Origin: Clostridia bacterium
GTDB taxonomy: Bacteria; Bacillota; Clostridia; Oscillospirales; Acutalibacteraceae
DNA: 41,892 bases
Assembly: GCA_017416765.1 (NCBI GenBank)
Contig: JAFQBE010000002.1
Coordinates: forward strand, 1-41,892
Direction: 5' to 3'
A program made the translations under genes and the position numbers. How positions within the stretch are numbered: position 1 is the first letter of the stretch; each line of letters opens with the position of its first letter. The notes beneath the pieces are model-generated. The model saw nothing but the letters and a program-made list of their open reading frames with translations, was not told where the DNA came from and made no database searches. Shown here in pieces: positions 36,112 to 41,892 of the stretch.

Positions 36112-36140
36112 TTGACATGGTATTTATATTTTAATATAAT
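36112..36140 (+). promoter_or_regulatory. Sigma-A promoter of the flavoenzyme gene
   Basis: Perfect TTGACA (36112-36117) and TATAAT (36135-36140), spacer 17. The expected start near 36147 rules out the ATG at 36149 as a normal start codon. Confidence 0.82.
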
Positions 36141-36190
36141 TAATCTGTATGGAACAAAAGCGTTCCCAAATCTATTTGAAGGGTGTGTAC

Positions 36191-38266
36191 TTGAAAATTA
36201 TGGATCCTAAGTACGAAGCGTTGTTTACTCCTTGGAAGATAGGCAACGTCGAAATCAAAAACAGAATTGTCATGTGCCCCATGGGCGGTACATCCTTGTT
36301 CGGCTGGTTCGAACTCGGCGGCTGCCATTTTGACAAGGAAGCCGCAAAGCTCTTTATAGAAAGAGCTAACAACAATGTCGGTCTTATAATCCCCGGTATT
36401 GCTCCTCTGCGTGATACCTTCTGGGGCAAGTGGCTCTGGCAGAACCCCAAAATGTTTGAAGAGCTTAAAGAATTCATGGACGAAATCCACAAGACAGGCG
36501 CAAAGCTGTTCGTTCAGCTTACAGCAGGTATGGGTCGTTCCTGGGCTATTACAGAGCTTGTTGCACCGCTCCACAGAAACAAGTTCACCCGTAAACTTAT
36601 AAAGCCTATTCTCGATACATCACATGAGCTGGCTTCTCCCAGCCCGCAGCCCTCACGCTGGGCACACGATATCATCTGCCCCGAAATGACAAAGGAGCAG
36701 ATTCACGAAATCATCGAAGCATTCGCAAAGACAGCAAAGCTCTGCCGCGATGCAGGTGTTGACGGCGTTGAAGTTCACGCTGTTCACGAAGGCTATCTGC
36801 TTGACCAGTTTGCTATCGAATTCTTCAACAAGCGTACCGACGAATACGGCGGCAGCTTTGAAAACAGATACCGCTTTGCAGCTGAAGTTGTCAAGGCAAT
36901 CAAGGCTTCCTGCGGTGACGATTATCCCGTTTCTCTCCGTTACTCCGTCGAATCCAAGATGAAGGGCTTCTGCGAAGGCGCAATGCCCGGCGAAGAATAC
37001 ACAGAAGTCGGCCGTAACATGACCGAATCCGAAAGAGCTGCAAAGTACCTTCAGGATGCAGGCTACGATATGCTCAACGCCGATAACGGTACTTACGATT
37101 CATGGTACTGGGCACATCCGCCTATGTACATGCCTCAGAACTGTAACCTTGACGATGTTGCACACATCAAAGAATTTGTTGATATTCCCGTTGTCTGCGC
37201 AGGCCGTATGGAACCCGATGTAGGTGCCAAGGCTGTTGCAGAGGGTAAGATTGACGGTGTCGGTGTAGCTCGTCAGTTCCTTACAGACCCCGAATGGATT
37301 ACAAAGATTATTGAAGACAGACTTGAAGAAATCAAGCCCTGTATCTGCTGCCACAGCGGCTGCTTCAACTTCTCCTCATCCAAGGGTCATGCAAACACTC
37401 AGGACCTTACCGATACAATGGGTCTGGCACGTTGCGCACTTAACCCCAAGACAATGCAGTCCAAAAAGTACAAGATTGTACCCGCTAAGAAGAAAAAGAA
37501 CATTGCTGTCATCGGCGGCGGTATCGGCGGTATGGAGGTTGCAATTGTTGCTGCACAGCGCGGTCACACAGTTACTCTTTACGAAAAGTCCGGTGTTCTC
37601 GGCGGTGTATTCATTGCCGCTGCTGCTCCCTCCTTCAAGGAGAAGGACCGCGACCTTATCGCATGGTACAACCGCGAAATCAGAAAGTATCCTTCCATCA
37701 CAGTCAAGATGAACACAGAAGTCAAGGATATCAACTCCCTCGGTGCTGACGAAGTTGTTGTTGCAACAGGTTCGGTAGCAAACAGAATTCCTGTAAAGGG
37801 TGCTGATGAGTTCGGTATTCAGGCTGTTGAATATCTGCTTGATGAAAAGCAGGTCGGTGAAAATGTTGTTGTTGTCGGCGGCGGTCTTACAGGTTGTGAA
37901 ATCGCATATGACCTTTACCTCAAGGGCAAGAAGCCTGTCATTGTTGAAATGATGGATGACCTTGTAGTAACTCCCGGTGTTGCACTTGCAAACACAAGCT
38001 TCCTTCGTGACTTCTTCAAGACAAATAAGGTTCCCGTTTACCTTGAGTCAAAAACAACTGAAATCCGCAAGGATGGCGTAACAGTTGCAACAAAGGACGG
38101 CAAGACAGTTGACGTTCCCGCAGACAGCGTAATTCTTTCCGTAGGCTACAAGCCTGCACCCGTTGCCCCTAAGGGTAAGCATGTACACATTGTCGGCGAT
38201 GCAGCCAAGGTCGGCAACCTGCGTACAGTTATCTGGCAGGCATGGGATGTAGCAATGAAGCTGTAA
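36191..38266 (+). CDS. Enoate reductase-like Fe-S flavoenzyme (OYE plus FAD/NAD domain)
   Basis: A 691-residue NADH:flavin oxidoreductase of the 2,4-dienoyl-CoA reductase/2-enoate reductase/BaiCD type, expected to reduce a C=C bond. An N-terminal FMN TIM barrel (about 1-370) begins YEALFTPWKIGNVEIKNRIV. The Fe-S Cys set is C384, C387, C391 and C415. The last is 24 residues from the third, against about 12 in the Escherichia coli enzyme, so this loop has an insertion. An FAD/NAD-binding Rossmann motif (VIGGGIGGMEVA) is near 436 and a second (VVGGGLTGCE) near 560. ATG 36149 is too close to the transcription start. TTG 36191 (AAGGGTG 5 bases upstream) is preferred; ATG 36200 is also possible. 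Codon use indicates high expression. The substrate is unknown. Confidence 0.88.
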   Translation: MKIMDPKYEALFTPWKIGNVEIKNRIVMCPMGGTSLFGWFELGGCHFDKEAAKLFIERANNNVGLIIPGIAPLRDTFWGKWLWQNPKMFEELKEFMDEIHKTGAKLFVQLTAGMGRSWAITELVAPLHRNKFTRKLIKPILDTSHELASPSPQPSRWAHDIICPEMTKEQIHEIIEAFAKTAKLCRDAGVDGVEVHAVHEGYLLDQFAIEFFNKRTDEYGGSFENRYRFAAEVVKAIKASCGDDYPVSLRYSVESKMKGFCEGAMPGEEYTEVGRNMTESERAAKYLQDAGYDMLNADNGTYDSWYWAHPPMYMPQNCNLDDVAHIKEFVDIPVVCAGRMEPDVGAKAVAEGKIDGVGVARQFLTDPEWITKIIEDRLEEIKPCICCHSGCFNFSSSKGHANTQDLTDTMGLARCALNPKTMQSKKYKIVPAKKKKNIAVIGGGIGGMEVAIVAAQRGHTVTLYEKSGVLGGVFIAAAAPSFKEKDRDLIAWYNREIRKYPSITVKMNTEVKDINSLGADEVVVATGSVANRIPVKGADEFGIQAVEYLLDEKQVGENVVVVGGGLTGCEIAYDLYLKGKKPVIVEMMDDLVVTPGVALANTSFLRDFFKTNKVPVYLESKTTEIRKDGVTVATKDGKTVDVPADSVILSVGYKPAPVAPKGKHVHIVGDAAKVGNLRTVIWQAWDVAMKL

Positions 38267-38334
38267 TTCCTGCTTCAAGGGTTTGTTTCAAAAAGGTTAC
38301 AAATAGTTACAATATGTTAAAAGCTATTGAATTT

Positions 38335-38362
38335 TTGTACACATTGTGTTAATATTTATGCT
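38335..38362 (+). promoter_or_regulatory. Possible promoter of the 34-residue peptide gene
   Basis: TTGTAC (38335-38340), a 16-base spacer and TATGCT (38357-38362). Upstream, GTTACAA occurs twice nearby (about 38296-38310), and a GGCAG/CTGCC hairpin lies in the leader (about 38366-38382). The promoter is weak by consensus. Confidence 0.4.
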
Positions 38363-38434
38363 ACGGCAGGCAAATGCTGCCTGTACAGGTAAATATTAAA
38401 GAAACAAATCATTAAGGAGAAGGAGGGAAAGAGG

Positions 38435-38539
38435 ATGGCAGAATTCATCAGCAAGCTGTTTGGTTTCCTTGATTGGCTTCAGGACTTCCTGTTCAGCTTC
38501 GGCGATATCGCACAGAAGTTTTTTGATTCTCTTCCGTAA
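38435..38539 (+). CDS. 34-residue amphipathic peptide
   Basis: An ATG with an outstanding RBS (AGGAGG at 38421-38426, 8 bases away) opens a 34-residue frame. It begins MAEFISKLFGFLDWLQ and ends QKFFDSLP. It is rich in Phe/Leu/Ile spaced every 3-4 residues with Asp/Glu/Lys between, so it should form one amphipathic helix. It has net negative charge and no signal peptide. A terminator follows 28 bases after the stop. In size and pattern it recalls phenol-soluble-modulin-like peptides or small membrane-associated regulators, but no similarity is proven. It lies between the flavoenzyme and AcnX genes. Confidence 0.65.
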   Translation: MAEFISKLFGFLDWLQDFLFSFGDIAQKFFDSLP

Positions 38540-38566
38540 ACAGCATTTAAGCTTGTGAAACTTTAT

Positions 38567-38600
38567 GGCTGCATCGTTTATTTCGGTGCAGCCTATTCTT
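38567..38600 (+). terminator. Terminator after the amphipathic peptide gene
   Basis: GGCTGCATCG (38567-38576) pairs with CGGTGCAGCC (38584-38593), with one G-U pair and a 7-base loop, followed by TATTCTT. Confidence 0.72.
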
Positions 38601-38671
38601 AAAATTATCCGTTTTTTCAGCGGTTTTTATATTTGAAATTTTTTAAACCTTTACGAAAGGGGAAAATATAA

Positions 38672-39958
38672 ATGAACTACAAAATGCAGCTCACACCCGA
38701 TGAGATAGCTATTCTCAACGGTGAAAAGGGCGAAACAATGGCAAAGGTTATGAAAACTCTTGTCATGTACGGCGAGGCTTTCGGCGCAACGAAAATGGTT
38801 CCCGTTGAAAGCAAGATGGGTCACCTTGTTACCAGCTTCGGTCTGAAGGTTATGAGCCCGGTTTATGATCTTATGGACCAGCTTATCGCAGGCGGTGCGC
38901 TTTCCGGTCAGAAATTCTCTGTTGACCCCAAGCCGCTTGACCCCAAGGTTCCCGCAAACTTCCTCCAGAAGCTTATTTTCAACAAGTTCATGTATTCCAA
39001 GCAGGATGAGTACGATGCACAGCTTCGCAAGCTCGGCCTTATCGACGATAAGTCCTACACCTGCACCTGCTACATGGACGAAGTAGGCAATATCCCCAAG
39101 AAGGGCGAAGTTCTTTCATGGGCAGAATCCTCTGCAGTTGTTTATGCAAACTCCGTTATCGGCGCAAGATGTAACCGTAACTCCGGCATTATCGAGCTGT
39201 TCGGTTCAATCGTAGGCAAGGTTCCGTATTTCGGTCTTGTAACCGATGAGGGCAGAAAGGCAACATGGGTTGTTGAAGTTAAAACAACAAAGAAGCCCGA
39301 AGCACAGATTCTCGGTTCAGCTATCGGTATGAAGGTTATGGAAGATGTTCCCTACATCAAGGGCCTTGATAAGTGGATTGGCACAGAGCTTGACGGCGAC
39401 ACAAAGGCATACCTTAAAGACTTCGGTGCTGCTACAGCTTCAAACGGTGCTGTCGGTCTTTACCACATTGCTAACCTTACACCCGAAGCCGTTGAGCAGG
39501 GTGAAAGCCTTATCGCAGAAGGCGCACAGGTTTATGTTGTTGACGATGCTGAGCTTGCAAGAGTTCAGGCTAACTACCCCGTTATGTGGAAGGATAAGAG
39601 CGCAACACCCAAGCTTTGCTTTGTCGGCTGTCCCCACCTTTCACACGCACAGCTTATCGAATGGACAGATAATGTTGTTGCAGGCCTTAAAAAGAACGGT
39701 CTTAAAAAGGTTTCCATTCCTACTGTATTCACAGCTGCACCCGCAGTTGTTGAAGAATTCAGCAAAACTCCCAAGGCTAAGGAGCTTGCAGCTACAGGCG
39801 TTGTTCTCAGCTACATCTGCCCGCTTATGTATATGAACAACCCGCTTTGCAAGAAGATGCCCGTTATCACAAACTCCAATAAGCTCCGCACATATACAAC
39901 CTCCCGCTACTACAGAAGCGAGGAAATTCTTGATATCATCACAAAGGAGGCAAAGTAA
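38672..39958 (+). CDS. Aconitase X catalytic (large) subunit
   Basis: A 428-residue AcnX (DUF521) large domain. It begins with the family phrase MQLTPDEIAILNGEKGETMA. The core SWAESSAVVYANSVIGARCNRN (about residues 149-170) and FVGCPHLSHAQ (about 312-322) are conserved in AcnX dehydratases. Cys131, Cys133, Cys167 and the Cys of ICPLMYMNNPLC are candidate Fe-S ligands. Characterised members dehydrate cis-3-hydroxy-L-proline (bacteria) or mevalonate 5-phosphate (archaea). Neither pathway's other genes are visible, so the substrate is open. AAAGGGG precedes the ATG. The small subunit starts 1 base after the stop, and codon use suggests high expression. Confidence 0.88.
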   Translation: MNYKMQLTPDEIAILNGEKGETMAKVMKTLVMYGEAFGATKMVPVESKMGHLVTSFGLKVMSPVYDLMDQLIAGGALSGQKFSVDPKPLDPKVPANFLQKLIFNKFMYSKQDEYDAQLRKLGLIDDKSYTCTCYMDEVGNIPKKGEVLSWAESSAVVYANSVIGARCNRNSGIIELFGSIVGKVPYFGLVTDEGRKATWVVEVKTTKKPEAQILGSAIGMKVMEDVPYIKGLDKWIGTELDGDTKAYLKDFGAATASNGAVGLYHIANLTPEAVEQGESLIAEGAQVYVVDDAELARVQANYPVMWKDKSATPKLCFVGCPHLSHAQLIEWTDNVVAGLKKNGLKKVSIPTVFTAAPAVVEEFSKTPKAKELAATGVVLSYICPLMYMNNPLCKKMPVITNSNKLRTYTTSRYYRSEEILDIITKEAK

Positions 39959-39959
39959 G

Positions 39960-40400
39960 ATGAAACAGTTTAAAGGACGCCCTGTAGTTCCGGGCAAATG
40001 CTCCGCTCCCGCTCTTGTTTCACACGGCGGCTTCAACACTCTTGCTTCCTTCCAGAACGCACTTCAGTTCGGCGACAAGCAGGCAAAGTGCGGCGACCAG
40101 AACAACGCTGACCTTTATCAGAAGCCCATGGTTGGCACGGCACTCTGCCTGCCCCAGACCATCGGTTCAACAACAGGCGGCATGGTTCTCTACTGTGCAA
40201 AGGTTATGGAAAGAAATCCTGCCTGCATGCTCTTCTCCGAGCATATCGACTCCCTTGCCTGTGCAGGCGCAGTTCTCGGCGCAGTATGGACCGATTCTCC
40301 CATGCCTGTTATTGACTGCCTCGGTGACGAGTTCCTGAGCTATGTCAAGGACGGCATGAAGATTACCGTTGCAGAAGACGGTACAGTTATAGTTGAATAA
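39960..40400 (+). CDS. Aconitase X swivel (small) subunit
   Basis: A 146-residue AcnX small (swivel, DUF126) domain that closes over the catalytic subunit's active site. It begins KGRPVVPGKCSAPALVS, with the family's G-x-A-SG-like Ser region, and contains GTALCLPQTIGSTTGGMVLYC. The ATG at 39960 is used because AAGGAGG (39943-39949) lies about 10 bases upstream. A longer frame to 39930 lies inside the large subunit gene and lacks an RBS. The large and small subunits are fused in some homologues and separate here. Confidence 0.88.
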   Translation: MKQFKGRPVVPGKCSAPALVSHGGFNTLASFQNALQFGDKQAKCGDQNNADLYQKPMVGTALCLPQTIGSTTGGMVLYCAKVMERNPACMLFSEHIDSLACAGAVLGAVWTDSPMPVIDCLGDEFLSYVKDGMKITVAEDGTVIVE

Positions 40401-40409
40401 AAAATATTT

Positions 40410-40445
40410 GAGCAGTGTCCGGTAAGGACACTGCTCAGGTTTTAT
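40410..40445 (+). terminator. Rho-independent terminator of the AcnX genes
   Basis: GAGCAGTGTCC (40410-40420) pairs perfectly with GGACACTGCTC (40426-40436) over a 5-base loop, followed by AGGTTTTATT. Confidence 0.9.
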
Positions 40446-40494
40446 TAGCCTTACGGCGAGTGATATTGCTCGGGCAGTTTTATAAACGAACTTA

Positions 40495-40527
40495 AAAAGA
40501 GATAACACGTTTTGTGCTATCTCTTTT
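40495..40527. terminator. Terminator of the AI-2E transporter gene, probably bidirectional
   Basis: Arms 40495-40508 and 40514-40527 (one mismatch) hold AAAAGAGATA/TATCTCTTTT. The stem lies just after the transporter stop on the minus strand and ends in T-rich sequence on both strands. Confidence 0.75.
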
Positions 40528-40531
40528 GCTT

Positions 40532-41695
40532 TTATTGTTTAATTTTTTCAGTTTCGGTTTGTGTTTCCTTTTCTTCTTTTTCTTCTTCAGTTTCTGCGTT
40601 ATCAATTTGTTCATTAATCAGCTTGTATCCTGTTGCAAACAGAGGTACACCAATCAGCATACCGCTTATACCCAGAACACCGCCGCCTATCGTAACCGCA
40701 GCAAGCACCCATATGCCTGGCAGACCGATGCTTGAGCCGACAACTCTGGGATAAATGAGGTTACCTTCAAGCTGTTGAAGAACTACAACAAAAATAAGGA
40801 AAATAAGCGCTTTTACGGGCGATTCCATAAGAATAAGGAAGGCGCCGACACCCGCACCTATAAGACCGCCAACTATAGGTATAAGCGCTGTAAAAGCCAT
40901 CAGCGCGCCAATCATAGGGGCATAGGGCAGCCGAAGAATCAGCATACCTATTGTGCATAGTGTGCCGAGGATAACGGCTTCCGTACACTGCCCTACAATA
41001 AAGCGGTGGAAGCAGCCGTTTGCAACGGACAGCACATGATGAATTTTTTTGAGCATTTTTTCGGGGATAAAGTGCCTTGCCGCACGCTTTGTCTGCTCCT
41101 GCAGCTTTTCTTTTTCAGCCAGCAGGTAGATTGCAAATATAATGCCGATTACTATGTTGGAAACAACAGAGAATACGGAAGAAACTGCGGAAACCGCAAT
41201 GTTCATAACATCGCCAAGTCCCGATGTGAGCGTTTTGGCGATATCAGCTATGCGTGATTTCCAGTCGATTGATGCAAGGCTTGCTATCAGGTCGTCCGAA
41301 ACGAATTCAAAGCTGCTCAGCTTTTTGATTACTGCATCAATTGCTGCAGGCAGCTCTGCGGCAAGCAGCTTGACGCAGTTTGCAAGCTGCGGAATAATAA
41401 GCACAAGAATGAGCGCAATTATGCCTATTATAGTAATTAGTGCGCCGATAAGGCTTACAGGCTTGCGCAGCTTTTCAGCGACCTTTTTCTTTGAATTAGG
41501 GAAAAAATGCCGCTGATAAAAATTCATAAGTATGCTCAGCGGATATGCCATTATAAAGCCTATAAGCAGCGGCGAAGCGGCAGAAAATATTTTTTTGATA
41601 AATTCGGAAACACCAGGCCAATAGTGAATGGCAAGAAAAATAAGGAAAACACTTGCTGCCAGATGCAGCACTACTTTCCAGTTGAACTTCTTCAT
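40532..41695 (-). CDS. AI-2E family transporter
   Basis: A 387-residue multi-pass membrane protein of the AI-2E/PerM (PF01594) family. Hydrophobic segments occupy the first 110 residues. A long amphipathic middle with VKKLSSFEFVSDDL follows, and the C-terminal half has the family's GALMAFTALIPIVGGLIGAG and VVGSSIGLPGIWVLAAVTIGGGVLGISGMLIGVP. Members export varied compounds (autoinducer-2, sodium/proton or ions), so the name does not show the substrate. The C-terminus is very acidic (EEEKEEKETQTETEK). GGGAGG lies 6 bases before the ATG. Confidence 0.92.
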   Translation of the reverse strand: MKKFNWKVVLHLAASVFLIFLAIHYWPGVSEFIKKIFSAASPLLIGFIMAYPLSILMNFYQRHFFPNSKKKVAEKLRKPVSLIGALITIIGIIALILVLIIPQLANCVKLLAAELPAAIDAVIKKLSSFEFVSDDLIASLASIDWKSRIADIAKTLTSGLGDVMNIAVSAVSSVFSVVSNIVIGIIFAIYLLAEKEKLQEQTKRAARHFIPEKMLKKIHHVLSVANGCFHRFIVGQCTEAVILGTLCTIGMLILRLPYAPMIGALMAFTALIPIVGGLIGAGVGAFLILMESPVKALIFLIFVVVLQQLEGNLIYPRVVGSSIGLPGIWVLAAVTIGGGVLGISGMLIGVPLFATGYKLINEQIDNAETEEEKEEKETQTETEKIKQ

Positions 41696-41719
41696 TTTTC
41701 AACCTCCCTTTTTATTGGT

Positions 41720-41748
41720 ATTATATAACTGCAAAGGGGAAAAAGCAA
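41720..41748 (-). promoter_or_regulatory. Sigma-A promoter of the AI-2E transporter gene
   Basis: On the minus strand, TTGCTT (41748-41743), a 17-base spacer and TATAAT (41725-41720), about 25 bases before the ATG. Confidence 0.7.
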
Positions 41749-41751
41749 CAG

Positions 41752-41892
41752 TAAATTACAGTTTATCTGCTCTGCAGATAAACTGTAGCGATATAAATCC
41801 CTTGCGGGATTTGCGATATACCTAACGGTGCGATATATGCTTCGCATGCGATATACGCTGCGGCGTACAGGGGATTTATATCATATCGCAGG
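41752..41892. repeat. Palindromic repeats to the window end
   Basis: TACAGTTTATCTG (41757-41769) and CAGATAAACTGTA (41774-41786) form a hairpin whose outer sequence TAAATTACAGTTT matches the element at 26121. Next, CGATATAAATCCC (from 41789) is inverted near the end as GGGATTTATATC (from about 41872). Between them are short GCGATATA repeats and GC-rich micro-hairpins. No gene is seen; the element may continue past the edge. Confidence 0.65.

Noticed and set aside
36149-36190. ATG at 36149 as the flavoenzyme start
   Set aside because: It is at the expected transcription start with no RBS; the family N-terminus begins at the codons around 36191-36200.
38292-38315. GTTACAA direct repeats as a defined operator
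   Set aside because: The units are short and AT-rich, and no regulator is nearby; only mentioned as context for the peptide promoter.

Overview
The window looks like the chromosome of a low-to-moderate GC Bacillota of class Clostridia, most likely an uncultured saccharolytic gut-type Oscillospiraceae/Lachnospiraceae relative. This is inferred from consensus sigma-A promoters, a DUF4364 protein, the Asp23-FakA-RecG gene order, a dockerin-bearing subtilase, a GH51 arabinofuranosidase with ribulokinase, and AcnX genes. No rRNA, tRNA, CRISPR array, prophage or intact insertion sequence is visible.

Layout. 1-6250: an AT-rich membrane protein gene open at the left edge lies downstream of a Cof-type HAD phosphatase (minus). 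Next come an acyl-CoA synthetase (minus) and a divergent membrane-anchored XRE regulator, then a frameshifted small HTH gene and an acyltransferase-3 gene. 6321-11960: ileS-valS is an overlapping two-gene operon with its own promoter and terminator. 11983-12770: a Phd/Doc-type toxin-antitoxin pair. 12660-13775: inverted-repeat elements surround a small membrane protein gene whose promoter carries LexA-box-like sites.

13775-26040 (minus): ten co-directional, closely spaced genes, in transcription order purF, gtrA-like, lipoprotein, mreB, GH51 arabinofuranosidase, Cys-type sulfatase, O-antigen-ligase-like protein, recD2, DUF4364 protein and araB. The arabinofuranosidase and ribulokinase suggest use of arabinose-containing glycans. 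The other genes concern cell shape, surface polymers, nucleotide synthesis and DNA repair. 26310-36018 (minus): an operon from one consensus promoter encodes a dockerin subtilase, YmdB, an orphan peptide-binding lipoprotein, Asp23/YloU, FakA/YloV and RecG.

36112-40445 (plus): an Fe-S/FMN/FAD enoate-reductase-like enzyme, a 34-residue amphipathic peptide gene and both subunits of an aconitase X dehydratase form a candidate dehydration-reduction pathway of unknown substrate. 40532-41748 (minus): an AI-2E-family transporter, followed by palindromic repeats to the window end.

Several start codons were moved from the longest open frame to internal codons supported by a ribosome binding site or promoter: the HAD phosphatase, XRE regulator, acyltransferase, arabinofuranosidase, peptide-binding protein, subtilase, flavoenzyme and small AcnX subunit. 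The least explained items are the LexA-box-linked small membrane protein, the amphipathic peptide beside the AcnX/flavoenzyme genes, and the long inverted-repeat elements.
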